Below, piece after piece: positions 4,877 to 5,205 of a DNA stretch of 5,205 nucleotides. Within the stretch, counting starts at the first letter, position 1. Every line of letters starts with the position of its first letter. Below the pieces are notes generated by a model. The model searched no databases and was not told the DNA's origin. It saw nothing but the letters and a program-made list of their open reading frames with translations. The DNA is taken from contig JALTPW010000222.1 of assembly GCA_026999335.1 (NCBI GenBank), forward strand, positions 1 to 5,205. The letters run 5' to 3'. The position numbers were made by a program, and so were the translations under genes. The DNA comes from Chromatiales bacterium. GTDB lineage: Bacteria > Pseudomonadota > Gammaproteobacteria > SZUA-152.

Positions 4877-5205
4877 TTACAGAGAGTGATCTATAACGCG
4901 ATAACGAGTTGACCGCCCCTGCCCCAGACGTTGAAATTTTTTCATATTAAACAATTTTTTGATAATGTCTTCAACCGTTCTTGGCGCAAAGCCAAGGGCA
5001 TCAATGGCTGTTCTGCGCGAGAACTCCCCTTGCTTCTTCGCCCACCGCCAGAATTCCAATTGCCTTTCTGACAGGAGATACTCGAACTGGGTGCGCTCTC
5101 AATATGATGTATATCTTTAAGCCCTCCATTCAAGCGCATCTCATACCATCAATGGATACCCATACTGATTAATCTTTCCCCAGAATTGATTCCATCGACA
5201 ATCAG
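4877..5205 (-). pseudogene. Broken gene with C-terminal winged-helix domain, runs off the right edge
   Basis: Reading leftward on the - strand, the last intact stretch (5098 to 4877) has LLSERQLEFWRWAKKQGEF, then SRRTAIDALGFAPRTVEDIIKKL and GQGRSTRYRVI, ending in a TAA stop. The two helices followed by a basic R-L-G-Q-G-R-S-T-R-Y wing are a winged helix-turn-helix of the type found at the C-terminus of some Fic, AlbA_2 and regulator proteins; I cannot name the parent protein. A TGA at 5099-5101 blocks the frame, but the neighbouring frame reads YEMRLNGGLKDIHHIE up to GAGAG (5096-5100). Dropping one AG there would join them as HHIERTQFEYLL, so a dinucleotide insertion is likely. Further right, WNQFWGKINQYGYPLMV (from the window edge to 5144) may be more of the same protein, with another shift near 5141-5150. 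It could instead be a short intact regulator starting within the last frame (TTG at 5057-5059), but it has no good start. Confidence 0.5.

Noticed and set aside
4597..4896. Plus-strand 99-codon frame with a hydrophobic C-terminal half
   Set aside because: Half of it is antisense to the well-supported cold-shock gene, there is no ribosome site, and the hydrophobic part alone (from ATG 4783) is only 37 residues with no start signal.
1..5205. CRISPR array, tRNA or rRNA
   Set aside because: No regularly spaced repeats, and no tRNA or rRNA signature was seen on either strand by eye.

Overview
The window looks like proteobacterial DNA, most likely a gammaproteobacterium. This rests on the gene families and on a textbook sigma-54 promoter. 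It falls into two parts of different character. Positions 1 to about 2840 are GC-rich and tightly coding. From about 2840 to the end the DNA is more AT-rich, sparsely coding, and full of gene remnants and repeats.

Left part: a two-gene surface-glycan module on the + strand. A -24/-12 (sigma-54) promoter at 148-163 precedes a CBS-domain plus nucleotidyltransferase protein of the PtmE type (220-1269), which makes a nucleotide-activated sugar. Next, after 65 bases with no visible terminator, comes a 500-residue CgeB-like GT-B glycosyltransferase (1335-2837). Sigma-54 control of such a pair fits flagellin or other surface glycosylation, where flagellar genes are commonly under sigma-54 and its activators. 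The actual sugar and acceptor cannot be read from this window.

Right part: after a gene-free stretch there is a 146-bp MITE-like element (3149-3294). It has 18-bp terminal inverted repeats, flanking direct repeats that look like a target-site duplication, and a nested REP-like hairpin. Removing it with one duplication copy joins two open segments into a 76-codon frame. Next come a strong hairpin (3301-3360), short repeats and a 12-bp palindrome (3497-3538), and a decayed Fic-family gene (3566-4202) that has lost its N-terminus, carries a frameshift next to the Fic motif, and probably has an internal deletion. A gene-free stretch with a 14-bp palindrome and a 12-bp tandem duplication follows. 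On the - strand there is one apparently intact small gene, a divergent cold-shock-domain protein (4480-4746), with a good ribosome binding site and a hairpin directly after its stop. Upstream of it, also on the - strand, lies a broken winged-helix fragment that runs off the right edge (4877-5205).

Overall this is the 3' edge of a glycosylation operon abutting a decaying accessory region. I see no clear sign of an intact undescribed system. The best candidates for follow-up are the MITE with its nested palindrome and the divergent cold-shock family protein.
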